In this document: positions 1 through 5,622 of the stretch, piece after piece
How positions within the stretch are numbered: position 1 is the first letter of the stretch
Layout: each line of letters begins with the position of its first letter
Source: Bacteroidales bacterium
GTDB taxonomy: Bacteria; Bacteroidota; Bacteroidia; Bacteroidales; WCHB1-69
Length of the DNA stretch: 5,622 nt
Direction: 5' to 3'
NCBI GenBank assembly: GCA_028684405.1
Contig: JAQUGA010000170.1
Span: 1 to 5,622 of the forward strand
Position numbers and translations under genes: made by a program
The notes under the pieces: model-generated
The model's database searches: none
The model's input: the letters and a program-made list of their open reading frames with translations, nothing else
Told to the model about the DNA's origin: nothing

Positions 1-273
1 ATATGAGAATTCTCTTTGAGTAGTATTTTCGATATTTTCTTCTTTTTCAACCGAAACGGTCAGAACATTTTCAGATAATTGAATCTTGAAATCTGCCTTT
101 TCGAGGCCAGGGGCTGCCAATTCTATAAAATATTTGTCTTTTTCTTCAATGATATTTGCTGAAGGTAGACTTAAAACACGGTTTTTGCGGTAAATATCGC
201 CCATAAAACCGGGTCCGAAAAAATCCTCCCATAAATTGGGAATGCTGGGTTTGTTTTCATAACGTACTAACAT
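1..273 (-). CDS. Small heat-shock protein, Hsp20/alpha-crystallin family (3' part beyond the window)
   Basis: Small heat-shock proteins are ATP-independent cytoplasmic holdases that bind unfolding proteins and pass them to DnaK/ClpB. The reading frame begins at the ATG at 273-271 and stays open to base 1, giving 91 residues of an expected 140-150. The N-terminal arm (about residues 1-36) has an aromatic segment around W15-E-D-F-F19, usual for the oligomerising arm. The alpha-crystallin domain starts near residue 37, with the family signature Y48-FIELAAPG-L57 followed by K59-ADF and the strand N69-VLTVSVEK. The rest of the domain and the C-terminal IXI tail are off the window. The start is fixed by an AGGAGGA ribosome-binding site seven bases upstream. 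It lies 17 bp behind another hsp20 gene and aligns with it across this region, for example YFIELAAPG against YFIEIAAPG. The two are therefore paralogues, very probably in one operon. The family call is firm; client range is unknown. Confidence 0.93.
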   Translation of the reverse strand, partial: MLVRYENKPSIPNLWEDFFGPGFMGDIYRKNRVLSLPSANIIEEKDKYFIELAAPGLEKADFKIQLSENVLTVSVEKEENIENTTQREFSY

Positions 274-280
274 AGTTTTA

Positions 281-287
281 TCCTCCT
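281..287 (-). promoter_or_regulatory. Strong ribosome-binding site of the second hsp20 gene
   Basis: The minus strand reads AGGAGGA here, seven bases before the ATG at 273. It begins only three bases after the TAA stop of the upstream hsp20 gene (293-291). Ribosomes finishing the first gene could therefore re-initiate on the second. That the pair is translationally coupled is an inference. Confidence 0.8.
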
Positions 288-290
288 TTT

Positions 291-722
291 TTATGAAATT
301 TGAATTTCTTTGTTTTTAATTATTTGTTCTTCTTTTTTAGGGATACTTATCGAAAGTATTCCTTGTTTGTATTCTGCTTTAATTTTCTCAAAATTAGCAT
401 CTTTCGGAAGTTTTATCTTTCGTTCGAATTGCTCAAAACAAAATTCTTTGTGCGTATATTCGCGATTGTCCTCCTCAATGATATTGCCTTTGATACTGAG
501 AATCATCTGATCTATATTTATCGAGAAATTTTCCTTTTTCATGCCCGGAGCGGCAATTTCAATAAAGTAGTTATTCTCTAAATCTTTGATGTTCATTCTG
601 GGCATTGTGCCACAGTAGCTCTCTTTCAAAAAAGCATTTTTATTACTTTCTCTTTCGTTATTGAAAATTTCATCAATCAAACGAAGTGGGTTTTCCAAGG
701 GTCTTTTCATTAATGTATTCAT
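291..722 (-). CDS. Small heat-shock protein, Hsp20/alpha-crystallin family
   Basis: This is a complete 143-residue ATP-independent chaperone, the usual length for bacterial Hsp20. The variable N-terminal arm covers about residues 1-39. The alpha-crystallin domain runs from about 40 to 130 and contains Y52-FIEIAAPG-M61, the strand from M73 to G79, F94-CFEQFERKIKLP-K107, and the diagnostic A116-EYKQGIL-S124 leading to I125-SIPK. The C-terminal tail ends in I140-Q-I142, the IXI motif that docks into a neighbouring subunit's groove during oligomer assembly. I chose the ATG at 722-720 because GGAGG sits eight bases upstream. The frame can be extended 20 codons to a TTG at 782, but that extension has no ribosome-binding site, would cover the candidate promoter at 766-781, and adds residues unlike the family. 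The next gene, 17 bp downstream, encodes a paralogue. Two Cys residues (C37, C95) are present; their significance is unknown. Confidence 0.95.
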   Translation of the reverse strand: MNTLMKRPLENPLRLIDEIFNNERESNKNAFLKESYCGTMPRMNIKDLENNYFIEIAAPGMKKENFSINIDQMILSIKGNIIEEDNREYTHKEFCFEQFERKIKLPKDANFEKIKAEYKQGILSISIPKKEEQIIKNKEIQIS

Positions 723-730
723 TTTTTTGT

Positions 731-735
731 CCTCC
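731..735 (-). promoter_or_regulatory. Ribosome-binding site that fixes the start of the first hsp20 gene
   Basis: The minus strand reads GGAGG with eight A-rich bases before the ATG at 722. This selects that ATG over the upstream in-frame TTG at 782. None of the other three gene starts in the window, for tsaD, the exported protein or the TamB-like gene, has a comparable site. Confidence 0.75.
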
Positions 736-765
736 AATTTGTTTTTGTTATTTACTGAAGGATTA

Positions 766-781
766 TTCAACTTGTATGCCA
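766..781 (-). promoter_or_regulatory. Candidate sigma-54 (-24/-12) promoter for the hsp20 pair
   Basis: The minus strand reads TGGCAT, five bases, then TTGAA. The sigma-54 consensus is TGGCAC-N5-TTGCA. The GG and the -12 G are present with the required 10-base separation, but the normally conserved C after the -12 G is an A. The predicted transcription start is near 755, giving a leader of about 33 bases that contains the ribosome-binding site. I saw no convincing Bacteroidota housekeeping element (TAnnTTTG with a -33 TTTG) in this gap. The match is good but imperfect, and promoter use is inferred. Confidence 0.4.
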
Positions 782-828
782 AAAAACGAATGAGTGTTGA
801 TTATCAGGTATTTATGTTTTTGACGACA

Positions 829-841
829 CGACACAATGTCA
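829..841. promoter_or_regulatory. Inverted repeat, promoter-proximal copy; candidate activator site
   Basis: The plus strand reads CGACACAATGTCA, containing the perfect palindrome GACA-N3-TGTC at 830-840. An extra CGACAC half-site overlaps it at 824-829. Its centre (835) is about 80 bp upstream of the predicted sigma-54 start. It differs at only two of 13 positions from the second copy, read on the other strand. Protein binding is inferred. Confidence 0.45.
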
Positions 842-859
842 CTCCGCTGTGTTTCTTAC

Positions 860-872
860 TGACAAAGTGTCG
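860..872. promoter_or_regulatory. Inverted repeat, promoter-distal copy; candidate activator site
   Basis: The plus strand reads TGACAAAGTGTCG, with the perfect palindrome GACA-N3-TGTC at 861-871. It starts within 15 bp of the end of the exported-protein gene and is entirely outside its coding sequence. Its centre (866) is 31 bp, about three helical turns, from the other copy and about 110 bp upstream of the predicted transcription start. The arms are short and no T-run follows, so it does not look like a terminator. Confidence 0.45.
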
Positions 873-874
873 GT

Positions 875-1777
875 TTATCGCAGTGGAGAGAATATCAAAC
901 CAATTTGAAAGCTTGTATATGGAAAATCATTTAAGCCCTGCTGAATTTGAAGATAGGGCCTGAATTTATGTTTGTTTGTTGGTTCAATTTTGGCACGCAC
1001 AACCAAGGGTTTATCGCCATTATCGATGTATCCGGAATATCCCGAAGCTTGAAGTGAAACTTTGGTTTTTTTTACAAGTAAATCAATACCAACGCCATAC
1101 ATAAAAGCATCATTTTGTCTTCGGTCATTTTCGTTGGTGTGCCAACAATAAAATCCACCGGAAGCATACAAGCGAATGCGACTGCTGTCTGTTTTTGATA
1201 ACAAAAAATCTTTTCCCAAACTTAAGTCAAAATAGTATCCTGGAGCATCGGTGAAGCGCGCATGCCTAAGTTGTAGACCAGAAGCGGTTCGAAGTCCAAA
1301 TCGAAGAGCCATATCGGGTATTTTTTTGTGATTTTGAATTATCTGAATGTGTTGGTTTACGTAAATATCGCCCCCCGCTGTGCTTTTGCCTTCTTTGTTG
1401 AAAGTTCTTCGTTCGATTCTTAGGCTAGTATCCATATTGTAAAACTCAATGGGAACCACATGGATTTCCAAATTTACTCTGTTTTTTACAATTGGAATTT
1501 CTAAAGAAGTGAATGCGTTGTAGGTTGGATCTTGGCTATGGTGATGGTATTCGGCAGCAAGTCTAAATTCCAGATTCTCCGATATGCGACCGTTCATGTT
1601 TTTCGGAACAGGCAAGGCATTAGGTCCGAAATACCGAGGCGAATATCGCATGTATTTACTCCAATGTGTAACTCCATCCCAATTGCTGTATGGATCTGAA
1701 AAATCACTGTTTGTTTGACAAAAAATTTCTCCAAACAAGCTTATAATCAGTACGATGGCAATTACTGTATTTTTCAT
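875..1777 (-). CDS. Predicted exported beta-rich protein of unknown function, possibly an outer-membrane barrel
   Basis: I do not recognise the family. The 300-residue product starts with a clear signal peptide: K2, a hydrophobic core at about residues 5-15, and probable cleavage between C20 and Q21. The IFC sequence before Q21 is not a good lipobox, so a lipoprotein is unlikely. The mature N-terminus is aromatic and Pro-rich (Y30 to P58: SNWDGVTHW, RYSPRYFGPNALPVP). The rest is a series of short alternating polar/hydrophobic strands separated by charged turns, ending in strands such as FRPYLQIQQGL and SFQIGLIF close to the C-terminus. That pattern suggests an outer-membrane beta-barrel or a secreted beta-sandwich. 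A His cluster lies at 78-80. The ATG at 1777 is chosen because it begins the signal peptide. The longer frame from a TTG at 1840 overlaps tsaD and would bury the signal. The gene follows tsaD after 17 bp with no ribosome-binding site, so co-transcription is likely but a shared function is not implied. Confidence 0.8.
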   Translation of the reverse strand: MKNTVIAIVLIISLFGEIFCQTNSDFSDPYSNWDGVTHWSKYMRYSPRYFGPNALPVPKNMNGRISENLEFRLAAEYHHHSQDPTYNAFTSLEIPIVKNRVNLEIHVVPIEFYNMDTSLRIERRTFNKEGKSTAGGDIYVNQHIQIIQNHKKIPDMALRFGLRTASGLQLRHARFTDAPGYYFDLSLGKDFLLSKTDSSRIRLYASGGFYCWHTNENDRRQNDAFMYGVGIDLLVKKTKVSLQASGYSGYIDNGDKPLVVRAKIEPTNKHKFRPYLQIQQGLNDFPYTSFQIGLIFSPLR

Positions 1778-1794
1778 ATAACAATACTTGAAAA

Positions 1795-2817
1795 TTATTT
1801 TTGGTCGTAACGAGTATAGGGAGTTGCATCGAGTTTGCAAAAATCTTGTTTTTGATATTTAAAATATCCTGCGATGGCTATCATGGCTGCATTGTCGGTG
1901 GTAAATTGAAATGGTGGCAGAAAAAGTTTCCATTTCTCTAGTTTGGCAATTTCAGTCAAGGTATTTCGGAGACCTGAATTGGCAGAAACGCCGCCAGCAA
2001 TAGCAATTTGTGAAATTTTATGGTGTCGTGCTGCAAGAATTAATTTTTTCGTTAACGAATGAATAATGGCAAATTGAATGGAAGCGGCCAAGTCGGCTCT
2101 GTTTTTTTCTATAAAAGAATCATCCGTTTTTAGCTGATCTCGTAGAAAATAGAGAAATGATGTTTTTAATCCCGAAAAGCTAAAATCGAAATGAGGCATA
2201 TTGGCTTCTGAAAATTTAAAAGCATGGGGATTTCCCTCTTTTGCTAGTTTGTCGATGTTTGGGCCGCCAGGGTAGGGAAGTCCCATGATTTTAGCCGCTT
2301 TGTCAAAGGCTTCGCCAGCAGCGTCGTCAATGGTTTGTCCAATGATGTCGAAATCAAAATAATCATTAATTTTTAAAATTTGAGTATGTCCACCCGAAAC
2401 AGTTAAGCAAAGAAAAGGAAAAGTTGGGGCTTCGTTTTGCACATCTGGTAATTTTATAAAATGCGATAGAACATGGGCTTGCAGATGATCCACTTCAATA
2501 AGTGGAATATTCAAACTCATCGAAAGTCCTTTTGCAAAAGAAGTTCCTACCAAAAGGGAGCCCAAAAGACCAGGACCTCTTGTAAAAGCGATGGCATGAA
2601 TATTGCTTTTTTGTATATTTGCATTTTTAATGGCAGCGTCGATGACTGGTATGATGTTTTGCAAATGCGATCGCGAAGCAAGTTCAGGTACTACACCGCC
2701 ATATTGTTCATGAACTTTTTGACCAGCTATGATGTTAGAACAAAGTCTTGTACCTTTGATAATTGCTGCGGATGTGTCATCGCAAGATGATTCGATGCCT
2801 AAAATATATGTATCCAT
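1795..2817 (-). CDS. tsaD: tRNA N6-adenosine threonylcarbamoyltransferase TsaD
   Basis: TsaD transfers the threonylcarbamoyl group from threonylcarbamoyl-AMP to A37 of ANN-decoding tRNAs, making t6A. In bacteria it works with TsaB, TsaE and TsaC, and none of these is in the window. The 340-residue length is typical. Diagnostic motifs are all present: G7-IESSCDDTSAAI near the N-terminus, G40-GVVPELASRSH-L52, the metal-binding H111-LQAH115 pair (the same numbering as the E. coli enzyme), S141-GGHTQ-I147, the nucleotide-binding GGVSANSGLR, and a late metal-ligand Asp in TTDNAA (D308). These are signatures of the Kae1/TsaD ASKHA fold, and no key residue is missing. The ATG at 2817 gives the family's normal N-terminus (MDTYILGIE). 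An upstream GTG at 2838 would add seven unrelated residues and run into the divergent gene. There is no Shine-Dalgarno sequence. The gene is followed after 17 bp by the exported-protein gene. Confidence 0.98.
   Translation of the reverse strand: MDTYILGIESSCDDTSAAIIKGTRLCSNIIAGQKVHEQYGGVVPELASRSHLQNIIPVIDAAIKNANIQKSNIHAIAFTRGPGLLGSLLVGTSFAKGLSMSLNIPLIEVDHLQAHVLSHFIKLPDVQNEAPTFPFLCLTVSGGHTQILKINDYFDFDIIGQTIDDAAGEAFDKAAKIMGLPYPGGPNIDKLAKEGNPHAFKFSEANMPHFDFSFSGLKTSFLYFLRDQLKTDDSFIEKNRADLAASIQFAIIHSLTKKLILAARHHKISQIAIAGGVSANSGLRNTLTEIAKLEKWKLFLPPFQFTTDNAAMIAIAGYFKYQKQDFCKLDATPYTRYDQK
2751..2758 (+). promoter_or_regulatory. Candidate -7 element for the TamB-like gene
   Basis: The plus strand reads TACCTTTG, a match to TAnnTTTG, 71 bases before the proposed TTG start and inside the 5' end of tsaD. 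The nearest TTTG upstream (2718-2721) is about 29 bases away, longer than usual, so support is weak. Confidence 0.22.
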
Positions 2818-2829
2818 AAAAACAGAATT

Positions 2830-5622
2830 TTGAAACACAAAATTATTAAAATAATCAAGCGGATTGTGTTATGGAGTTTACTTTCTATAGCGAGTCTTAT
2901 TATTTTAGGTTTTGTTCTTATTCAGTTTTCGTTTGTACAAACGTATTTAGCACAGCGTGTAGCCACCTATTTTTCAAACGAATTGGGCGTTCATGTATCG
3001 GTGGGCAGATTGAGCATTAGTCCATTGCTGAATCTCTCTTTGTATGAAGTGGAAATAGAGGATCAGAAGTCCGAAAAATTGCTCTATGTCGATAATATTT
3101 ATGCCTTTATGTCGAATCTTTCGATTTATGATAGAAGGTTGAATATTAGCAAGTTAACGATTATTTCACCCGAAATAAACATTCGGAAATATTCGGGGGA
3201 TACGATTTATAATTTTCAGTTTTTGCTTGATTATTTCAAAACACCAGAGAAAAAAGAGACGCAGCCTTGGAAATTTAATTTTGGAAAATTCTCTCTTTTG
3301 GGAGCTCGTTTGTCGCATGTAGTTGAAGATAAGATTGGTGATGATGAAAATAGTGTGGATTTCAACAATATTAATGTCCGAAATCTAAATGTTAGTATTT
3401 CTGATTTTCGAATGAAAAAGGACACCATCGCATTAAATTTAACTGATTTTTCGGTCTACGATACTAGTGGTTTTTACATTAAAAAAATGAATGCAGATAT
3501 AATCTACACAGACAAATCACTGTCATTAAACGATGTAACTGTTCAAACTTTTAATTCTGACATTCACTTTAAATTGACTTTGAAGTACAATTCCCCAGAA
3601 GAATTTGAAGATTTTTTCAATAAAATAAATTTGAATTTTGAGCTAAAACCATCAAAAATCAATACTCAAGATGTTGCTTTTTTTATGCCCGAAATAGATT
3701 TATTTACCAATTCTTTTGTGGCTTCTGCTTTTATAAAAGGAAAAATAAAGCATCTTTTGGTTCGGAATTTAATTGTTAAATATGGAAACAGTACTCAACT
3801 TTTTGCAAAAGCTACGATTGATGGTTTGCCAAATATAAATGAAACATTTATTGATTTTAATATCGAAGATTTCTCTACCATTATTGCAGATATTCAAAAG
3901 TTTAATTTGCCAAATAATAAAAAGATAAAAATTCCTTCGAACTTGTTTAGTGCAAAAAATGTAAAACTGAAAGGTTTTTTTACTGGTTTTATTTCCGACT
4001 TTGTTGTTAATGCTAATCTGCAAACGGCTGCTGGTACCATTATTACGGATATTAATTTAAAAACCAAAGACAATAAATACGAATACCAAGGCAAGTTGGC
4101 GACTGAAAATTTTAACCCCGGACTGTTTGTAAAGGATTTAAATCAAATAGCCGACCTAAGCATGTCTGCTGAGTTGAAAGGTAAAGGCAAGGAGATTAAA
4201 ACATTGAGTCTTAATTATGAGGCTGTTGTTCAAAAAGTGCTTCTTCAAAATAAAACTTCTTTGTCAAATGTTAATTTGCTTGGAAATTTCGAAAACCAAA
4301 TTGTGAATGCGCGAGTTCAGGTGGATGATCCAAACTTGAAATTATCGGTGGAAGGGAGTTGGGGATTAAAACCCAAAGAGGAGTTTATTTCTGTTTTTGC
4401 AAGCGTTTCTACTGCAAAACTGTCAAACTTAAATCTTACTGACAGAGCACCTGATATCAATTTCAACGCCGAATTATTAGTTGATTTAAAAGGGAATAAT
4501 ATTGATAATTTTTTAGGTACAATATACATTAATGAGCTCAATTATTTTGAACGCAAAAAATTATACTATATCGATCAATTAGGCCTAAGCTTGGGTATGG
4601 ACGCGCTTGGAATGAGAAGTTTTTTTCTCAAATCCGATTGGGTAGATGCTGATATTGTGGGAAAGTTTTTATTGTCGGATTTTGGTGCCATTGCCCAAAG
4701 CCTTGTTAGTACTTATTTCCCCCGATTTGCCGAAGAAAAAATGGCCGAAGATGTGAAGGGCAAAAAAACATTAAATAAAAAGGAAGAAATTTCTGTGCCG
4801 ATTGAAAATCGATATTTTAGCTTCGATGTTTTATTAAAAAAACCAGCATCTATTTTCAATCTGTTTATGCCCAGCATAAAAATTTCAGACATGTCAAGTA
4901 TTTCGGGCTTTGTAAATGCAAATAACAAAACGGTCAATATTAATTTTATTACTGAATTTTTTGCGGTGTCAAAAATGCAATTTAACAAGCTTAGATTAAA
5001 CACTAAAACACTGAATGACAGAATAAAAATTGATTTAACAAGCGATTTGTTTCTCTTGAGTAAAAAAGATAATATTTTCCTGAAAAACATTAGTTTTGAC
5101 GGTGATGTTATTAAAAATAATGTCCTTTTTAATTTAGGATGGGATGGTTCAAACAATGAACTTCAAAACAATGCCGACATTTCGGGGGAAGTGCGTCTTT
5201 TTAAGGATTTTGTTGAAGCCGATATTTATGAGTCTAATATTGTGATAAATGATTCTACATGGGTTATTGAAGATGGAAATTCTTTGGTTTTTTCCAAAAA
5301 TTCATATCAAATTAATAAGTTGAGAATCATCAGTAATAACAAGTTTGTTTTCGTCGACGGAACGGTGTCGAAAGATCCAGAAAAAACACTTAATATTGAG
5401 CTAAATAACATTGATTTGTCTGAAGTCGATCCATTAACAGCCTTGCGTCAATTTGATTTGGATGGTGTTTTAAACGGAAAGGTTGAAATTGTTGATGCTT
5501 CGAATCGAATTAGCTTTATTGCTAATTTGAAGGTTAAAAGTTTGGGTCTGAATCATCAACGTTTGGGAGATGCCGATTTTGTTTCGGTTTGGGATTATCG
5601 AAAAAATGGTTTATTTATTAAT
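2830..5622 (+). CDS. tamB: TamB-like AsmA-superfamily envelope protein (C-terminal part beyond the window)
   Basis: TamB/AsmA-type proteins are anchored in the inner membrane and span the periplasm as a long beta-rich groove. They are implicated in lipid transport to, and protein assembly in, the outer membrane. This frame is open for 931 codons to the window edge; such proteins usually run to about 1,400-1,700 residues. A basic stretch (K2 to R11) precedes one membrane helix (about 12-31). Next comes the family's typical entry segment F35-VQTYLAQRVATYFSNELG, then V-rich strand repeats of the form 'strand, turn, D/N-rich loop' throughout. A Lys/Glu-rich linker (about 638-657) precedes another repeat block (F665 to A697). 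The C-terminal DUF490/TamB domain that would settle the name is not visible. No in-frame ATG exists between the stop at 2800 and codon 94, so only a non-ATG start keeps the anchor. TTG at 2830 (M-K-H-K) is best; GTG at 2866 is an alternative. There is no Shine-Dalgarno sequence. It diverges from tsaD with 12 bp between start codons. Confidence 0.82.
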   Translation, partial: MKHKIIKIIKRIVLWSLLSIASLIILGFVLIQFSFVQTYLAQRVATYFSNELGVHVSVGRLSISPLLNLSLYEVEIEDQKSEKLLYVDNIYAFMSNLSIYDRRLNISKLTIISPEINIRKYSGDTIYNFQFLLDYFKTPEKKETQPWKFNFGKFSLLGARLSHVVEDKIGDDENSVDFNNINVRNLNVSISDFRMKKDTIALNLTDFSVYDTSGFYIKKMNADIIYTDKSLSLNDVTVQTFNSDIHFKLTLKYNSPEEFEDFFNKINLNFELKPSKINTQDVAFFMPEIDLFTNSFVASAFIKGKIKHLLVRNLIVKYGNSTQLFAKATIDGLPNINETFIDFNIEDFSTIIADIQKFNLPNNKKIKIPSNLFSAKNVKLKGFFTGFISDFVVNANLQTAAGTIITDINLKTKDNKYEYQGKLATENFNPGLFVKDLNQIADLSMSAELKGKGKEIKTLSLNYEAVVQKVLLQNKTSLSNVNLLGNFENQIVNARVQVDDPNLKLSVEGSWGLKPKEEFISVFASVSTAKLSNLNLTDRAPDINFNAELLVDLKGNNIDNFLGTIYINELNYFERKKLYYIDQLGLSLGMDALGMRSFFLKSDWVDADIVGKFLLSDFGAIAQSLVSTYFPRFAEEKMAEDVKGKKTLNKKEEISVPIENRYFSFDVLLKKPASIFNLFMPSIKISDMSSISGFVNANNKTVNINFITEFFAVSKMQFNKLRLNTKTLNDRIKIDLTSDLFLLSKKDNIFLKNISFDGDVIKNNVLFNLGWDGSNNELQNNADISGEVRLFKDFVEADIYESNIVINDSTWVIEDGNSLVFSKNSYQINKLRIISNNKFVFVDGTVSKDPEKTLNIELNNIDLSEVDPLTALRQFDLDGVLNGKVEIVDASNRISFIANLKVKSLGLNHQRLGDADFVSVWDYRKNGLFIN
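2838..2845 (-). promoter_or_regulatory. Candidate -7 element for tsaD
   Basis: The minus strand reads TAATTTTG, which fits the Bacteroidota housekeeping -7 consensus TAnnTTTG, 20 bases before the tsaD ATG. I found no good -33 TTTG at normal spacing. It lies inside the first codons of the divergent TamB-like gene. In AT-rich DNA such a match can arise by chance. Confidence 0.3.

Larger units (their letters stand above)
723..874. other. Non-coding gap upstream of the hsp20 pair
   Basis: This 152-bp stretch lies between the stop of the exported-protein gene (875) and the first hsp20 start (722). It holds the ribosome-binding site, a sigma-54-like element and two inverted repeats, described separately. 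There is no hairpin followed by a T-run on the minus strand that would serve as a clear terminator for the upstream gene, so some read-through from the tsaD unit is possible. A plus-strand open frame crosses the gap (661-963), but it overlaps both flanking genes and has no ribosome-binding site. Confidence 0.6.

Noticed and set aside
300..581. Plus-strand open frames within 300-581, opposite the hsp20 gene
   Set aside because: They are antisense to a firmly identified Hsp20 gene, have no ribosome-binding site, and give low-complexity Phe/Leu-rich products expected from the reverse of an AT-rich gene.
783..874. Inverted repeats as a terminator for the exported-protein gene, or as a CRISPR-like repeat pair
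   Set aside because: The arms are only four to five bases, no T-run follows on the minus strand, and there are just two copies in opposite orientation. Paired protein-binding sites fit better.
661..963. Plus-strand open frame of 100 codons across the gap upstream of hsp20
   Set aside because: It overlaps coding sequence at both ends, has no ribosome-binding site or recognisable domain, and covers the regulatory repeats.
1778..1840. Extended N-terminus of the exported protein from a TTG at 1840, overlapping tsaD
   Set aside because: It would place 21 residues before a clear signal peptide. The internal ATG at 1777 is the natural start.
2473..2790. Plus-strand open frame of 105 codons inside tsaD
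   Set aside because: It is entirely antisense to conserved TsaD motifs, and the product is Cys/Ser/Arg-rich with no recognisable domain.
2871..2900. ATG at 2871 as the start of the plus-strand gene
   Set aside because: It is in a different frame from the long open frame and is just one base pattern within GTG-TTA-TGG-AGT codons of the TamB-like membrane helix region.
3231..5156. Minus-strand open frames of 65-147 codons at 3231-3428, 3769-4094, 4317-4541 and 4713-5156
   Set aside because: All lie antisense to the continuous 931-codon TamB-like frame, which has a membrane anchor and consistent beta-repeat pattern throughout. The antisense products are low complexity.

Overview
The window looks like chromosomal DNA from a member of the Bacteroidota. 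It is AT-rich, and its proteins are rich in Lys, Asn and Ile. Three of its five genes lack any Shine-Dalgarno sequence. It carries a large AsmA/TamB-like envelope protein of the type seen in that phylum, and a predicted secreted protein whose signal peptide probably ends just before Gln. I cannot place it below phylum level. There are no RNA genes, mobile elements, CRISPR arrays or long repeats.

Layout: four genes lie on the minus strand and one on the plus strand. From right to left on the minus strand they are tsaD (t6A tRNA modification, 1795-2817), a 300-residue predicted exported beta-rich protein of unknown function (875-1777, only 17 bp behind tsaD), a 152-bp non-coding gap with regulatory-looking structure (723-874), and two tandem small heat-shock proteins (291-722, and 1-273, which runs off the left edge). 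On the plus strand, starting 12 bp from tsaD and diverging from it, a TamB-like gene fills 2830-5622 and runs off the right edge with 931 codons open.

How the genes work together: tsaD and the exported protein are probably co-transcribed. The two Hsp20 genes form their own unit. Each has a strong Shine-Dalgarno sequence, only 17 bp separate them, and the second gene's ribosome-binding site almost abuts the first gene's stop codon. Upstream of the pair is a sigma-54-like -24/-12 element. About 80 and 110 bp upstream of its expected start point are two almost identical 13-bp inverted repeats, 31 bp apart centre to centre. That is the usual layout for activator sites at a sigma-54 promoter. This is the most interesting non-coding signal here, but it is an inference from sequence alone.

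I see no clear evidence of a new multi-gene system. The genes are mostly housekeeping, stress and envelope functions. The points worth following up are the hsp20 control region, the very compact tsaD/tamB divergent junction with an apparent TTG start, and the unidentified exported protein.
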